Assembly (NCBI GenBank): GCA_016207265.1
Contig: JACQPZ010000059.1
Coordinates: 1 to 26,965 of the forward strand
DNA: 26,965 nt
Reading direction: 5' to 3'
Source: Candidatus Latescibacterota bacterium
Lineage (GTDB): Bacteria; Eisenbacteria; RBG-16-71-46; SZUA-252
Made by a program: the position numbers and the translations under genes. The notes under the pieces are model-generated. The model was not told the DNA's origin, searched no databases, and was given only the letters and a program-made list of their open reading frames with translations. The first letter of the stretch is position 1. Each line of letters begins with the position of its first letter. Positions 1 through 6,944 of the stretch are shown here, piece by piece.

Positions 1-869
1 CCCGGCAGCGGCCTCGGGTCGGTATCCGAGGCCAGCGTGATCGTATCGCCGACCTTGGCATCGGAAACAACCTTCACGTTCGCGATCACGTAGCCGACGT
101 CTCCCGCCCAGAGCTCCTCGCGCGGCTCGAGGCCCAGGCGGAGCACCCCGACCTCGAGGGCGTCATAGCTCTTGCCCGTGGAGAGAAACCGCACGGACTC
201 GCCTGCCCGGATCACGCCGCGCACCACGCGCACGTAGACGATGACGCCGCGGAACTGGTCGAACACGGAATCGAAGATGAGCGCCTGGAGCGACTCGTCG
301 CTCATGTCCTTGGGCGGAGGCACCCGCGCGATGACGGCCTCGAGAAGGTCGTCGATGCCGCGCCCCTCCTTGGCCGAGACGCGGAGCACGTCCTCGGGCT
401 CGACGTGGAGGAGCTGGGCGACCTCGAGCGACACGTCGTCGGTGCGCGCCGCCGGAAGATCGATCTTGTTCAGCACCGGAACGATCGCGAGGTGCTGATC
501 CTGCGCGAGAAAGAGGTTCGACAGGGTCTGCGCCTCGATCCCCTGCGAGGCGTCCACCACGAGGATGGCTCCCTCGCACGCGGCGAGGCTGCGGGAGACC
601 TCGTACGTGAAGTCCACGTGACCGGGGGTGTCGATGAGGTTGAGCTGGTAGGTCCTCCCGTCGCGCGCGCGGTACTCCATGGCGATGGCGTGGGACTTGA
701 TCGTGATGCCCCGCTCCCGCTCGAGATCCATGTTGTCCAGCACCTGCTCCATCATCTTGCCGCGGGGGACGGCGCCCGTGATCTCGAGCAGGCGGTCGGC
801 GAGCGTGGACTTTCCATGGTCGATGTGCGCGATGATGCAAAAGTTCCGGACGAGGGATCGCGGGATCAT
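1..869 (-). CDS. lepA: Elongation factor 4 (LepA), 5' part, cut by window edge
   Basis: This is the N-terminal 289 codons of the ribosome-bound translational GTPase EF4/LepA, which acts on stalled or misaligned elongating ribosomes. The G1 loop AHIDHGKST is at residues 14-22, followed by the switch region with RGITIKS, the G3 motif DTPGHVDF, the G4 motif NKID and the G5-like SAKEG. The start of domain II follows (FDQFRGVIVYVRVV). The remaining C-terminal half, including the EF4-specific domain, lies left of the window. The ATG at 869 is the only reasonable start, because an in-frame TGA lies five codons upstream. It gives the family N-terminus (xVRNFxIIAHIDHGKSTLADRLL). There is no Shine-Dalgarno sequence. 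Instead the ATG is the last of three copies of an 8-bp repeat that carries small overlapping ORFs. The identification is certain; control of the start is open. Confidence 0.97.
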   Translation of the reverse strand, partial: MIPRSLVRNFCIIAHIDHGKSTLADRLLEITGAVPRGKMMEQVLDNMDLERERGITIKSHAIAMEYRARDGRTYQLNLIDTPGHVDFTYEVSRSLAACEGAILVVDASQGIEAQTLSNLFLAQDQHLAIVPVLNKIDLPAARTDDVSLEVAQLLHVEPEDVLRVSAKEGRGIDDLLEAVIARVPPPKDMSDESLQALIFDSVFDQFRGVIVYVRVVRGVIRAGESVRFLSTGKSYDALEVGVLRLGLEPREELWAGDVGYVIANVKVVSDAKVGDTITLASDTDPRPLP

Positions 870-886
870 GGGATCATGGGATCATG
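863..886. repeat. Three tandem copies of an 8-bp unit at the lepA start
   Basis: The unit GGATCATG is repeated exactly three times on the plus strand, followed by GG. A fourth, separate copy lies at 904-911. Read on the minus strand each unit supplies an ATG. The ATGs at 885 and 877 each open a Met-Ile-Pro-stop ORF whose TGA overlaps the next ATG (ATGA). The last unit supplies the lepA start at 869. Confidence 0.9.
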
Positions 887-920
887 GGCGGCCGATCAGA
901 GCGGGATCATGGTCGACGGG

Positions 921-1550
921 TCAGAATCGGGCCCGGACGGCGAGCGTGAGCCTCGGTTCCCCCTCGCCGGGCGCGGCCGCGTCGGGCGGGCCGAAGTCCG
1001 CCTCGAAGGTCGCGAGATGCGCGTCCACGTACGCGTCGATCATGTTCAGCATGTGAGCCGCCACGCCCCACCAGATCCAGTTGACCTTGCGGTTCAAGTG
1101 CACGTTCCGGTCATTCTCCGCGGCGAGGACCGCGGGGTCGAGATCCGGATACGGATCCCCGCGATCGATGGCCGCCTGGTACGCCTCATCGTGCCGATCC
1201 AAGGCGTCCTTCTCCTTCTCGAACTCGCTCCACGCCTTGTACGCAAGGAACCCCTCGCCGGCCACGACGGCCAGCGACTTCACGTACTTGCGATTCGCGG
1301 CTTGCCCCCAGCCGGGGATCGCGGCGGAGCGAAGCATCACGCTGAACGGACGCGGCCCGTGCGGGATTGAGTCCGGCCGGGAACCCCCGATCGCGCCCAC
1401 GGGCGGACCGTCCGCGGACGGACCACCGACGAAGGAAACGCCCGCGGCGGCCGATTGGGACGCGAGGAGCAAACAGGCCACGAATGCGACCGCGCTACTC
1501 TTTCGTGAAGAAATGGGCGATCGCCAGGAACAGAAGAAGCACCCCGCCAA
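921..1550 (-). CDS. DUF5683-like exported/membrane protein
   Basis: This 209-residue product resembles the DUF5683 family of bacterial envelope proteins of unknown role. Visible family hallmarks are the AAIPGWGQxxNRKYVKS segment near the middle, a following hydrophobic stretch (SLAVVAGEGFLAYKAW), a charged helix, and a second hydrophobic segment ending in a Tyr-Val-Asp-Ala-His-Leu motif. The N-terminus has an Arg/Lys-containing stretch, then a hydrophobic core and Ala-Ala-Ala, as in a cleavable signal peptide. The ATG at 1550 overlaps the upstream small membrane gene by 56 nt. A GTG at 1481, just after that gene's stop, is an alternative start, but it would leave a signal sequence with no basic residues. 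The family call rests on motif memory and is moderately sure. The gap to lepA is about 50 nt. Confidence 0.65.
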   Translation of the reverse strand: MAGCFFCSWRSPISSRKSSAVAFVACLLLASQSAAAGVSFVGGPSADGPPVGAIGGSRPDSIPHGPRPFSVMLRSAAIPGWGQAANRKYVKSLAVVAGEGFLAYKAWSEFEKEKDALDRHDEAYQAAIDRGDPYPDLDPAVLAAENDRNVHLNRKVNWIWWGVAAHMLNMIDAYVDAHLATFEADFGPPDAAAPGEGEPRLTLAVRARF

Positions 1551-1770
1551 ATCCGTACACTCCGATCACGACGCCCCGCGTGAACTCAGGGCCGAGGGTA
1601 GAGTTCTGCAGCAGGTATTCGAGCCCCTGCCCGAGCGCGATGATCAGGGCCAAAAGGAGCACGAAGGACCATTTCCGGACGAGCGCCACGATCGCGATCG
1701 TGACGACGATCACGATGACGCGGGGATCGTTCCAATTCAGCGTAACGAGGGAGTTCCACAATTCTTCCAT
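1495..1770 (-). CDS. Small three-helix membrane protein, unknown function
   Basis: I do not recognise this 91-residue protein. Three hydrophobic segments are clear: about residues 17-31, 33-50 and 66-87. The loops contain WNDPR, VRKW and LLQNSTLGPEF, and the protein ends in a short charged tail, FFTKE. The ATG at 1770 has a strong ribosome binding site (GGGAGGTGG, three bases before the start), so the gene is very probably translated. It begins 23 nt after the 3' CCA of tRNA-Sec and runs into the DUF5683 gene with overlap. It is therefore likely part of the selD/tRNA-Sec transcript. No link with selenium can be read from the protein itself. Confidence 0.75.
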   Translation of the reverse strand: MEELWNSLVTLNWNDPRVIVIVVTIAIVALVRKWSFVLLLALIIALGQGLEYLLQNSTLGPEFTRGVVIGVYGFGGVLLLFLAIAHFFTKE

Positions 1771-1793
1771 GGTCCACCTCCCGTCCGTAAGGG

Positions 1794-1891
1794 TGGCGGG
1801 AACGTGTGGGAATCGAACCCACCTCGGACGTTTCTAGCGCCCGACATAAGGATTTGAAGTCCTCGGAGTCCACCAGAACCCATCCGTCCCC
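1794..1891 (-). tRNA. selC: tRNA-Sec (anticodon UCA)
   Basis: The gene is 98 nt including an encoded CCA (1794-1796), discriminator G. The anticodon loop CTTCAAA gives UCA, which reads UGA, on the stem GAGGA/TCCTT. The D arm is unusually long for a tRNA: six pairs (with G-U pairs) and a four-base TGGT loop. The long variable arm is a seven-pair stem (TCGGGCG/CGTCCGA). The T arm is GTGGG/CCCAC with loop TTCGATT. The acceptor stem has seven pairs, one of them G-U; the eighth position typical of bacterial tRNA-Sec would be G opposite A. The stretch GGACTTCAAATCC matches E. coli selC. It starts 10 nt after the selD stop codon, so it is presumably cut out of a selD-containing transcript. Confidence 0.97.
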
Positions 1892-1901
1892 GATCCCGGC
1901 G

Positions 1902-2960
1902 TCAGGCGACGACCTCGAGATATTGCTTCTTCTTCGCCGTCACCTCCCCGACGACGGCGCCGCGGACCCCGGCCCGGCGCAGGCGGCCGAGGAGCCCGTT
2001 CACGCGGGAGGCGGGGAGCGCGATCAGGAGCCCGCCCGAGGTTTGCGGATCGACGAGCGCCTGCCGCGTGGGCTCCGCGACGCCCTCCCCCCACGCGACG
2101 TGGGGCTCCACCGCGGCGGCGTTCGCCTGAAGCCCCGCCGACGCCACGCCGCGCCCGACCAGCTCGATGGTCTGCGGCAAGAGCGGCACCGCGGCGCTGA
2201 AGAAGCGGAGCGCCGCTCGGCTCGCCCGCGCTATGTTGAGCGCGTGCCCCAGGAGGCCGAACCCCGTGACGTCGGTCGCCGCGTGCGCCGACGACGCCTT
2301 CATCGCGGCAGCGGCGGCCCGGTTCAGCGCCTTCATCTGGGCCGTCATCGCGCGGAGCGGAGCGTCCGGCAGGAGTCCGCGCTTGAGCGCCGTCGCGAGG
2401 ATGCCCGTCCCGAGCGGCTTCGTGAGGACGAGGAGGTCCCCCTTCTTCGCGCCCGCGTTCGTCACGATCTTCTTCGGATCGATCTCGCCCGTCACGGCGT
2501 ATCCGAACTTGATCTCGGGATCGCGCACGGAATGTCCACCGAGGAGCGTCACGCCGGCTTCCTTGAGCTTCGCCGCGCCGCCCCGCACGATCCGGCGCAG
2601 GATCTCGAGATCCCCCGTCTCGGAGGGGAAGCAGACGATCGAGAGCGCGAGCGTCGGCTTCCCGCCCATCGCGTAGATGTCGCTCAGCGCGTTCGACGCC
2701 GCGATCGCCCCGTAATCGGCGGGATCGTCCACGACGGGCGTGATGAAATCGACGGTCTGCGCCACGGCGAGCTTCGGCCCGACGCGGTAGACGCCCGCGT
2801 CGTCCCACGACTCGGGACTCACGAGGAGCCGGCGCGATCGCGGGACGGACGGAAGCGCCCCCAGAACCCGTCTCAGGTCCTCCGGACCCATTTTCGAAGC
2901 TCAGCCCGCGCACGCGACCTGCTCCGTGAGTCGCAGGATGTCCTTGCGGGTGTGATTCAC
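1902..2960 (-). CDS. selD: Selenide, water dikinase (selenophosphate synthetase), itself a selenoprotein with in-frame UGA
   Basis: SelD makes selenophosphate from selenide and ATP, the selenium donor for Sec-tRNA synthesis. The reading frame is 352 residues from a GTG at 2960 that overlaps the ridA stop (GTGA). It contains an in-frame TGA at 2901-2903, codon 20, in the context CAG-U-ASKMGP. This corresponds to the active-site Cys/Sec loop of SelD, with the catalytic Lys as K23. Downstream are AQTVDFITPVVDDP, NALSDIYAMGG, the GGHSVRDPEIK loop, DVTGFGLLGHA and the C-terminal PQTSGGLL, all typical of the AIR-synthase-like fold. An ATG at 2891 would give a 329-residue protein without the active-site loop and is rejected. 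A SECIS-like hairpin follows the UGA and tRNA-Sec lies just downstream. Both support decoding as Sec. The reading is inferred from sequence, not shown. Confidence 0.95.
2874..2903 (-). promoter_or_regulatory. UGA (Sec) codon with bacterial SECIS-like hairpin
   Basis: The TGA occupies 2901-2903. After 10 nt comes a seven-pair stem, TGGGTCC paired with GGACCTG (two G-U pairs at the base), closing a three-base GGA loop at 2881-2883. The loop starts with G about 18 nt after the UGA. This fits the known bacterial SECIS pattern: a short apical loop with an early G, some 16-37 nt after UGA. SelB would bind here to bring Sec-tRNA to the ribosome. Confidence 0.75.
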
Positions 2961-3361
2961 GGGATGAGAGCCCAGGCCTCGATCTCGACCCTCGCGCCCA
3001 GCGGGAGCCCGGCCGCGGCCACGGTGCTTCGCGCGGGCTTCGGATCCGGGAAGTGCCGGGCGTAGACCTCGTTCATCGCCTTGAACTCGGACATGTCGGC
3101 GAGGTAGACGGTCGTCTTCACCACGTCCTGGAGCGAAGCGTGCGCCGCGGTCAGGATCGCCTGGAGATTGCGGAGCGCCTGCTCGGTCTCGGCCGAGACG
3201 CCTCCCGGAACGAGCTTCCCGGTCGGCGGGTCGAGTCCGACCTGGCCGGACGTGACGATCCACCGCCCGGCGAGCGTGCCGGTCCGGCCCTGGGCGTACG
3301 GGCCGATCGCCGCCGGAGCGTGGGGCGTGCTTACGACCGGGCCCTGGCGGTCGCCGCTCAC
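2957..3361 (-). CDS. ridA: RidA/YjgF family reactive-intermediate deaminase
   Basis: A full-length 134-residue member of the RidA family. These trimeric cytosolic enzymes hydrolyse reactive enamine/imine intermediates released by PLP enzymes. Family marks are AIGPYAQG near residue 20, the SGQVGLDPxTG segment, ALRNLQAILxAA, DVVKTTVYLADMxEFxAMNEVY, and the catalytic Arg in PARSTVAAAGLPLGARVEIEAWA. The start is a GTG at 3361 that overlaps the glmS stop as GTGA. Its own stop overlaps the selD start in the same way. The protein is therefore translationally coupled on both sides, within glmM-glmS-ridA-selD. Its partner PLP pathway cannot be read from this neighbourhood. Confidence 0.95.
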   Translation of the reverse strand: MSGDRQGPVVSTPHAPAAIGPYAQGRTGTLAGRWIVTSGQVGLDPPTGKLVPGGVSAETEQALRNLQAILTAAHASLQDVVKTTVYLADMSEFKAMNEVYARHFPDPKPARSTVAAAGLPLGARVEIEAWALIP

Positions 3362-5184
3362 TCGACGGTGACGCTCTTCGCGAGGTTGCGGGGTTGATCC
3401 ACGTCGCAGCCCCGCTCCACCGCGATGTAGTAGGCGAGGAGCTGAAGGGGCACGACCGAGAGTAGCGGCGTGAGCGGACCGAGGGCGCGCGGAATGTGGA
3501 TCACGTGGTCCGCTTTCGTCGCTACGTGATCGTCCCCTTCCGACGCGATGGCGATGATCCTGCCGCGCCTCGCGCGGACCTCCTCCATGTTGCTCAGGAC
3601 CTTTTCGTAGGCCGAGTCCTGCGTGCAGATGAAGACGACCGGCATGTTCTCGTCGATCAACGCGATCGGCCCGTGCTTCATCTCGGCCGCGGGATAGCCT
3701 TCGGCGTGGATGTACGAGATCTCCTTCAGCTTCAGGGCCCCCTCCAGCGCCACGGGGAAATTGTAGCCCCGGCCCAGGTAGAGGAAATTGTTGTGGTGCG
3801 CGTACGCGCGCGCGATGGAGCGGATCTTCTCCGCGTCGGCGAGAATCCCCTCGATCCGCTCCGGAATCGAGCCGAGGTCCCGGGCGAGCGCCGCCCCCAT
3901 CTCGGGCGAAAGCTCGCCCAGGCGGCCCAGGTAGAGCGTCAGGAGGGCGAGCGCCGCGACCTGCGACGTGAAGGCCTTGGTGGACGCCACGCCGATCTCG
4001 GGGCCGGCGTGGATGTAGACGCCGCCGTCCGATTCGCGCGCGATCGTGCTCCCGACGACGTTGCAGACGCCGAGTACGCGCGCGCCCTTCCGCTTTGCTT
4101 CCCGCATCGCGGCGAGCGTGTCCGCGGTCTCGCCCGATTGGCTGATCGCGATCACGACCGTGCCCGGCTCCAAGATCGGATTCCGGTACCGGAACTCCGA
4201 CGCGTACTCCACCTCCACGGGAACCCGGGCCAGCTCCTCGATCAGGTATTCCCCGATCATCGCGGCGTGCCAGGAGGTTCCGCAGGCCGTGATGACGACG
4301 CGGCTGATGGACCGCAGCTCGGCGGGAGTCATGTTCAGACCGCCCAGCCGGGCGGTCCCCTCGTCGAGGAGAAGCCTCCCGCGAAGCGTGTTCCGGAGCG
4401 ACTGGGGCTGCTCGAAGATCTCCTTGAGCATGAAGTGCGGGTATCCCGCCTTCTCGATCTTCTCGAGATCCCAGTCCACGGTTTCGATCCGTTTCGAGAC
4501 GGTCTCTTCCCGGATCGTCGTCGTGTGGATCCCCGCGGGCGTGAGGACCACCATCTCCTCGTCGTCCAGGTATACGACCTGGTTCGTGTGGCGGATGATC
4601 GCGGACACGTCGGATGCGAGGATGTACTCGGAGTCGCAGATCCCGACGACGAGCGGGCTCCCGTGGCGGGCGCCGACGATCTTCGCGGGGTCGTCGCGGG
4701 AGATCACGGCGATCCCGTAGGTCCCGGTCAGATGGCGGACGGCCGCCGCCACCGCCCGCTCCAGATTCCCGTCGAAGTACTTCTCAATCAGGTGGGCGAT
4801 GATCTCCGTGTCGGTGTCCGTCGTGAACCGGTGCCCCTCCTGCTCGAGCTTCTGCTTCAGCGTGGTGTAATTTTCGATGATCCCGTTGTGGACGACCGCG
4901 ATTACCCCCTTGCAGTCGGTGTGCGGGTGCGCGTTCACCGTCGTGGGCTCGCCGTGCGTCGCCCATCGCGTATGGGCGATCCCCAGCGTGCCGCGGGGAG
5001 CCGACGCGGCGAGGAGCTGCTCGAGGACCGCGATCTTCCCGGCGGATTTTTCCACGATGAGCCCGCGGCCGTTCAGGATCGCGACCCCGGCGGAATCGTA
5101 GCCGCGATACTCGAGCCGCCTCAACCCTTCGAGAAGGATGGGAAGCGACTCCTGCGATCCCACGTATCCTACGATGCCGCACAT
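3358..5184 (-). CDS. glmS: Glutamine--fructose-6-phosphate aminotransferase
   Basis: GlmS turns fructose-6-phosphate and glutamine into glucosamine-6-phosphate, the first step to UDP-GlcNAc for peptidoglycan and lipid A. The 608-residue length is normal for the family. Cys2 (MCGIVGYVG) is the glutaminase nucleophile. The N-terminal amidotransferase half shows RRLEYRGYDSAG, HTRWATHGEPT and HNGIIENY. Two SIS domains follow: TACGTSWHAAMIGEYL with ISQSGETADTL, then YLGRGYNFPVALEGALKLKEISYIHAEGY. The C-terminus DQPRNLAKSVTVE is the usual active-site tail. The ATG at 5184 follows a GGGAGG site. Placed directly after glmM, it gives two consecutive steps of amino-sugar synthesis. No glmS riboswitch or ribozyme is expected or seen in the 18-nt gap before it. 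Confidence 0.98.
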   Translation of the reverse strand: MCGIVGYVGSQESLPILLEGLRRLEYRGYDSAGVAILNGRGLIVEKSAGKIAVLEQLLAASAPRGTLGIAHTRWATHGEPTTVNAHPHTDCKGVIAVVHNGIIENYTTLKQKLEQEGHRFTTDTDTEIIAHLIEKYFDGNLERAVAAAVRHLTGTYGIAVISRDDPAKIVGARHGSPLVVGICDSEYILASDVSAIIRHTNQVVYLDDEEMVVLTPAGIHTTTIREETVSKRIETVDWDLEKIEKAGYPHFMLKEIFEQPQSLRNTLRGRLLLDEGTARLGGLNMTPAELRSISRVVITACGTSWHAAMIGEYLIEELARVPVEVEYASEFRYRNPILEPGTVVIAISQSGETADTLAAMREAKRKGARVLGVCNVVGSTIARESDGGVYIHAGPEIGVASTKAFTSQVAALALLTLYLGRLGELSPEMGAALARDLGSIPERIEGILADAEKIRSIARAYAHHNNFLYLGRGYNFPVALEGALKLKEISYIHAEGYPAAEMKHGPIALIDENMPVVFICTQDSAYEKVLSNMEEVRARRGRIIAIASEGDDHVATKADHVIHIPRALGPLTPLLSVVPLQLLAYYIAVERGCDVDQPRNLAKSVTVE

Positions 5185-5202
5185 GGGGAAACCCTCCCGG
5201 CG

Positions 5203-6657
5203 TTACCGCGCCCGGACGCGCGCCTGCGACCGCTCGACCGCATCCACGGCGGAGCGCACGAGGCCCTCCGCGCGCTCCCGGCTCAAGGCCTCGGCGAGGA
5301 TCCGGACGACGGGCTCGGTGCCCGAGGCCCGGACATGAACCCAGCAATCTTCCCAGAGGTACTTTTCCCCGTCCAGCAGATTGCGCTCGGCGTCCGGGAA
5401 GGCCGCCCGAAGCTCCTCCCCCAACGCGTTCCAGTCCGAGACGCGAAGCTCCAGCTTCCGCTTCACCATCACGAGCGCCGGCAATTCGGCCACGCGGGCG
5501 CTCAGCGGGCGCGGGTCGCGCGAGAGCCAGTCGATCGTGATCGCCGCCGCCAGAACCGCGTCCCGGGTCGTATGGAGCGCAGGGTAGATCACGCCGCCGT
5601 TTCCCTCCCCGCCGACGACGCCTCCGAAGGCCCGCAGCCCCTCGGCCACGTGCGCTTCTCCGATCCTCGTTCGATGCACGGGGACGCCGTAGCGGCGCGC
5701 GATCCCCTCGACGCCGCCCGAGGTCGACGCGTTCACGACGACCGGCCCGGGCGCCCGGGCCAGCGCCCAGTCGACCGCGATCTGAAGCGTACGCTCCTCC
5801 CCGATCGGATTGCCGCGCTCGTCCACGATGGCGAGGCGGTCGGCGTCCGGGTCGTTCGCGAACCCGATCGAAGCGCCGCTTACGCGTACCCGCTGGCCGA
5901 GCGCGCCCAGGTTCTCCGGCAGGGGCTCCGCCACGCGCGGGAAGCGCCCGTTCGGCTCGCAATAGAGCCGCTCCACCTCGCAGCCGAGCGACTCGAGGAG
6001 GGCTGGCGTCGCGATCGATCCGGCCCCGTTCACCGCGTCCACGACCACGCGGAAGCGGCTGTGGCCGATGCGCGCGCGGTCGAGGCCCTCGAGCGCGAGG
6101 ATCGCGTCGCGATGGCGGCGGATCGCGTCGTCGTCCTCCCGGATCGCGCCGGCGCCGTCGTGCGCGGCCCACGCCGCGACCCCCGCGCGCGCGCGGCGCG
6201 CCACCTCTTCGGCCTGCCTGGGCTCGAGGAACGTCCCTCCCGGCCCGAAGAGCTTGAGGGCGTTCCAGGGCGCGGGATTGTGGCTCGCGGTGATCGCGAT
6301 CCCTCCCGAGGCGCCGTGGTGGCGGATCGCGAAGAGAATCGTGGGCGTGGGCGCGATGCCGACGTCGACGACGTCCCGTCCCGAGGCGAGAAGCGCGGCC
6401 TGGGCAAGGCGCGACACCCAGGCGCCGCTGGGACGCGTATCGCGCCCGATCACGACGGGGCCCGAGCCGAGGAAGGACGCATGCGCGGCGGCGACGCGGA
6501 GGATGACTTCGGGCGTGAACGTCCGCCCCACGATTCCGCGCACGCCGGAGGCGCTGACCATGAGGCCATGGAGCGGGTCGGGCGCCGGAGCGCCTTTCCC
6601 CGGCGCTCCCGCCGCGTCCCCCGGGCGGGGGGTCGGCCGATCGTGATCTCTGGTCAT
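5203..6657 (-). CDS. glmM: Phosphoglucosamine mutase-type phosphohexomutase
   Basis: This 484-residue alpha-D-phosphohexomutase most likely interconverts glucosamine-6-phosphate and glucosamine-1-phosphate. The active Ser is S125 in TASHNPAPWN, the Mg-binding loop is D269-P-D-A-D-R, the sugar-specificity loop is GGEGNGG around residue 350, and the phosphate loop is RASGTEPVVRI near 443-453. The N-terminus SASGVRGIVGRTFTP and the GEGNGG loop fit the GlmM branch better than PMM/PGM, and the adjacent glmS supports this. The N-terminus carries about 30 extra Pro/Ala/Gly-rich residues before the fold. A shorter start at an internal ATG near 6561 is possible. Neither start has a clear ribosome binding site. 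Confidence 0.9.
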   Translation of the reverse strand: MTRDHDRPTPRPGDAAGAPGKGAPAPDPLHGLMVSASGVRGIVGRTFTPEVILRVAAAHASFLGSGPVVIGRDTRPSGAWVSRLAQAALLASGRDVVDVGIAPTPTILFAIRHHGASGGIAITASHNPAPWNALKLFGPGGTFLEPRQAEEVARRARAGVAAWAAHDGAGAIREDDDAIRRHRDAILALEGLDRARIGHSRFRVVVDAVNGAGSIATPALLESLGCEVERLYCEPNGRFPRVAEPLPENLGALGQRVRVSGASIGFANDPDADRLAIVDERGNPIGEERTLQIAVDWALARAPGPVVVNASTSGGVEGIARRYGVPVHRTRIGEAHVAEGLRAFGGVVGGEGNGGVIYPALHTTRDAVLAAAITIDWLSRDPRPLSARVAELPALVMVKRKLELRVSDWNALGEELRAAFPDAERNLLDGEKYLWEDCWVHVRASGTEPVVRILAEALSRERAEGLVRSAVDAVERSQARVRAR

Positions 6658-6695
6658 GATGTGCGACCGTTGGTGCGGGTCGGTCGTCCCGAAAG

Positions 6696-6771
6696 TGGAG
6701 CTGGTGAGCGGAATCGAACCGCTGACCTACGCATTACGAGTGCGTTGCTCTACCAGCTGAGCTACACCAGC
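6696..6771 (-). tRNA. tRNA-Thr (anticodon CGU)
   Basis: A 76-nt cloverleaf with encoded CCA at 6696-6698. The acceptor stem GCTGGTG pairs with CACCAGC. The anticodon arm is ACGCA-CTCGTAA-TGCGT, so CGU reads ACG (Thr). The T arm is AGCGG-TTCGATT-CCGCT. It lies 53 nt after tRNA-Phe and 38 nt before glmM, and probably shares the tRNA-Phe transcript. Confidence 0.97.
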
Positions 6772-6824
6772 TTGATCGACGGAAGCCGCGGCGTCCCGCG
6801 GTGGGCGGATCCGGCGCAAATGAA

Positions 6825-6900
6825 TGGTGCGACCCCGCAGAATCGAACTGCGGACACCCACGTTTTCAGCGTGGTGCTCTACCAACTGAGCTAGGGTCGC
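6825..6900 (-). tRNA. tRNA-Phe (anticodon GAA)
   Basis: A 76-nt cloverleaf with encoded CCA at 6825-6827. The acceptor stem GCGACCC pairs with GGGTCGC. The anticodon arm is CCACG-CTGAAAA-CGTGG with anticodon GAA (Phe). The T arm is CGCAG-TTCGATT-CTGCG. It is the first tRNA of a two-tRNA cluster transcribed leftward. Confidence 0.97.
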
Positions 6901-6911
6901 GCCAAGCGTAG

Positions 6912-6941
6912 AAACTACCACGGCGGGCCCGCGACGGTCAA
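6912..6941 (-). promoter_or_regulatory. Candidate sigma-70-type promoter for tRNA-Phe/tRNA-Thr
   Basis: On the minus strand TTGACC (6941-6936) and TAGTTT (6917-6912) are 18 nt apart. A start site would fall about five bases before the mature tRNA-Phe 5' end. The -35 element is good and the -10 weak. It is supported mainly by position, between the stop of the upstream gene and the tRNA. Confidence 0.4.
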
Positions 6942-6944
6942 CGC

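Noticed and set aside
1902..2891. selD beginning at the ATG at 2891
   Set aside because: This start drops the active-site loop. The same frame continues upstream through UGA with family-like residues (CAG-U-ASK) and a GTG start coupled to ridA.
3496..6894. A 1132-codon plus-strand open frame antisense to glmS and glmM
   Set aside because: It is the mirror of two certain genes and tRNAs in very GC-rich DNA, where stop codons are rare in one antisense frame. Composition is Arg/Asp/Pro-rich with no domain.
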